DNA of 64,000 nt, from the NCBI RefSeq assembly GCF_040703125.1, contig NZ_CP160035.1:1116001-1180000 (forward strand), given 5' to 3'. The notes beneath the pieces were generated by a model. That model saw only the letters and a list, made by a program, of their open reading frames with translations. It was not told where the DNA came from and searched no databases. This stretch comes from Flavobacterium ovatum (GTDB taxonomy: Bacteria > Bacteroidota > Bacteroidia > Flavobacteriales > Flavobacteriaceae). This document shows positions 63,580-64,000 of this stretch, one piece after another. The stretch's first letter is position 1; every line of letters begins with the position of its first letter. A program made the translations under genes and the position numbers.

Positions 63580-64000
63580 ATGGAAAATATAAAAAGTGAA
63601 TACCGAGTTGAGATGACTGGCATAACCAAAAGTTTTGGAGTTGTTTCTGTTCTTGAAGGGGTTAATTTGAAAGTTAAACATGGTGAAATACATGCTTTAC
63701 TCGGGGAAAATGGAGCTGGAAAATCTACTTTAGTTAAAATCTTGAGTGGAGTACATCAAAAAGATGGTGGTAAAGTTTTGCTTAACGACGAAGAAATTAA
63801 TCCAAAAAACACCCACGACGGACAAGTATTAGGAATTAGTGTTGTGTATCAAGAGTTGTCATTAGTTAATGATTTATCAGTTGCCGAAAATATTTATTTG
63901 CACAAATTGGGAGCTAGTAAATTTTGGATGAACTGGAAAGAAATTACCAAAGACGCTCAAGACTTAATTGATTCTTTGGGATTTGTGATTGATGCATCGG
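63580..64000 (+). CDS. Sugar ABC transporter ATP-binding protein (RbsA/MglA-like), 5' part
   Basis: First 140 residues, cut off by the window end. Starts MENIKSEYRVEMTGITKSFG; Walker A LLGENGAGKSTLVKILSG, Q-loop VVYQELSLVNDLSVAENI. The pattern GVNLKVKHGEIHALLGENGAGKST is that of the double-cassette ATPases of CUT2 importers, which use one polypeptide with two ABC domains. The permease should follow downstream. Operon with the two preceding genes. Confidence 0.93.
   Translation, partial: MENIKSEYRVEMTGITKSFGVVSVLEGVNLKVKHGEIHALLGENGAGKSTLVKILSGVHQKDGGKVLLNDEEINPKNTHDGQVLGISVVYQELSLVNDLSVAENIYLHKLGASKFWMNWKEITKDAQDLIDSLGFVIDAS

Overview
The window comes from a low-GC member of the Bacteroidota, almost certainly a Flavobacterium or close relative. 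Evidence: a type IX secretion (T9SS) cell-surface adhesin with PorP/SprF-like and OmpA-like partners, a SusC/SusD pair with a hybrid two-component regulator, many TAnnTTTG (-7) promoter elements, and several families of short intergenic repeats of the kind that litter Flavobacterium genomes.

Layout. 1-836: 5' part of a beta-ketoacyl synthase gene (minus). 955-18412 (minus): three-gene unit, a 4840-residue repetitive adhesin with a T9SS type B tail, a PorP/SprF-family protein and an OmpA/PD40 protein. 18500-23088 (minus): biotin genes bioF, bioD and bioA, with a degenerate tandem copy of the bioA 3' end next to the adhesin gene. 23155-25118: rplY, prs (minus) and tRNA-Leu (plus). 25320-31535 (minus): a type III restriction-modification locus (mod ... 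res) interrupted by rhuM and two paralogous four-helix-bundle (S23/IVP-type) genes, each embedded in short AT-rich repeats. 31879-59073: a large polysaccharide utilisation locus. 59474-61043: pth and a DsbA/FrnE-like oxidoreductase. 61549-64000: an outer-membrane beta-barrel protein, a sugar-binding lipoprotein and the start of a CUT2 sugar ABC ATPase.

How the polysaccharide locus fits together. SusC/SusD import oligosaccharides. Two beta-helix proteins (putative lyase/hydrolase), two tandem sulfatases, a GH88 unsaturated glucuronyl hydrolase, a GH43-like beta-propeller enzyme, a clan GH-A-like hydrolase and a DUF1080 protein degrade them. A hexuronate-type MFS permease, KduI and KduD then take the unsaturated uronate toward 2-keto-3-deoxygluconate. 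The target is therefore a sulfated, uronic-acid-containing polysaccharide; its exact identity cannot be read from sequence. Two regulators are visible: a hybrid two-component sensor upstream of the GH88/sulfatase operon, and a LacI-family repressor whose likely operator, a perfect palindrome, occurs upstream of both the permease and kduI.

Most unusual items: the repeat-bracketed four-helix-bundle genes inside the type III R-M operon; the higher-order repeat structure of the adhesin; the duplicated bioA terminator hairpin that has diverged by compensatory base-pair changes; and two matching inverted-repeat operators ahead of an outer-membrane protein/CUT2 ABC operon.
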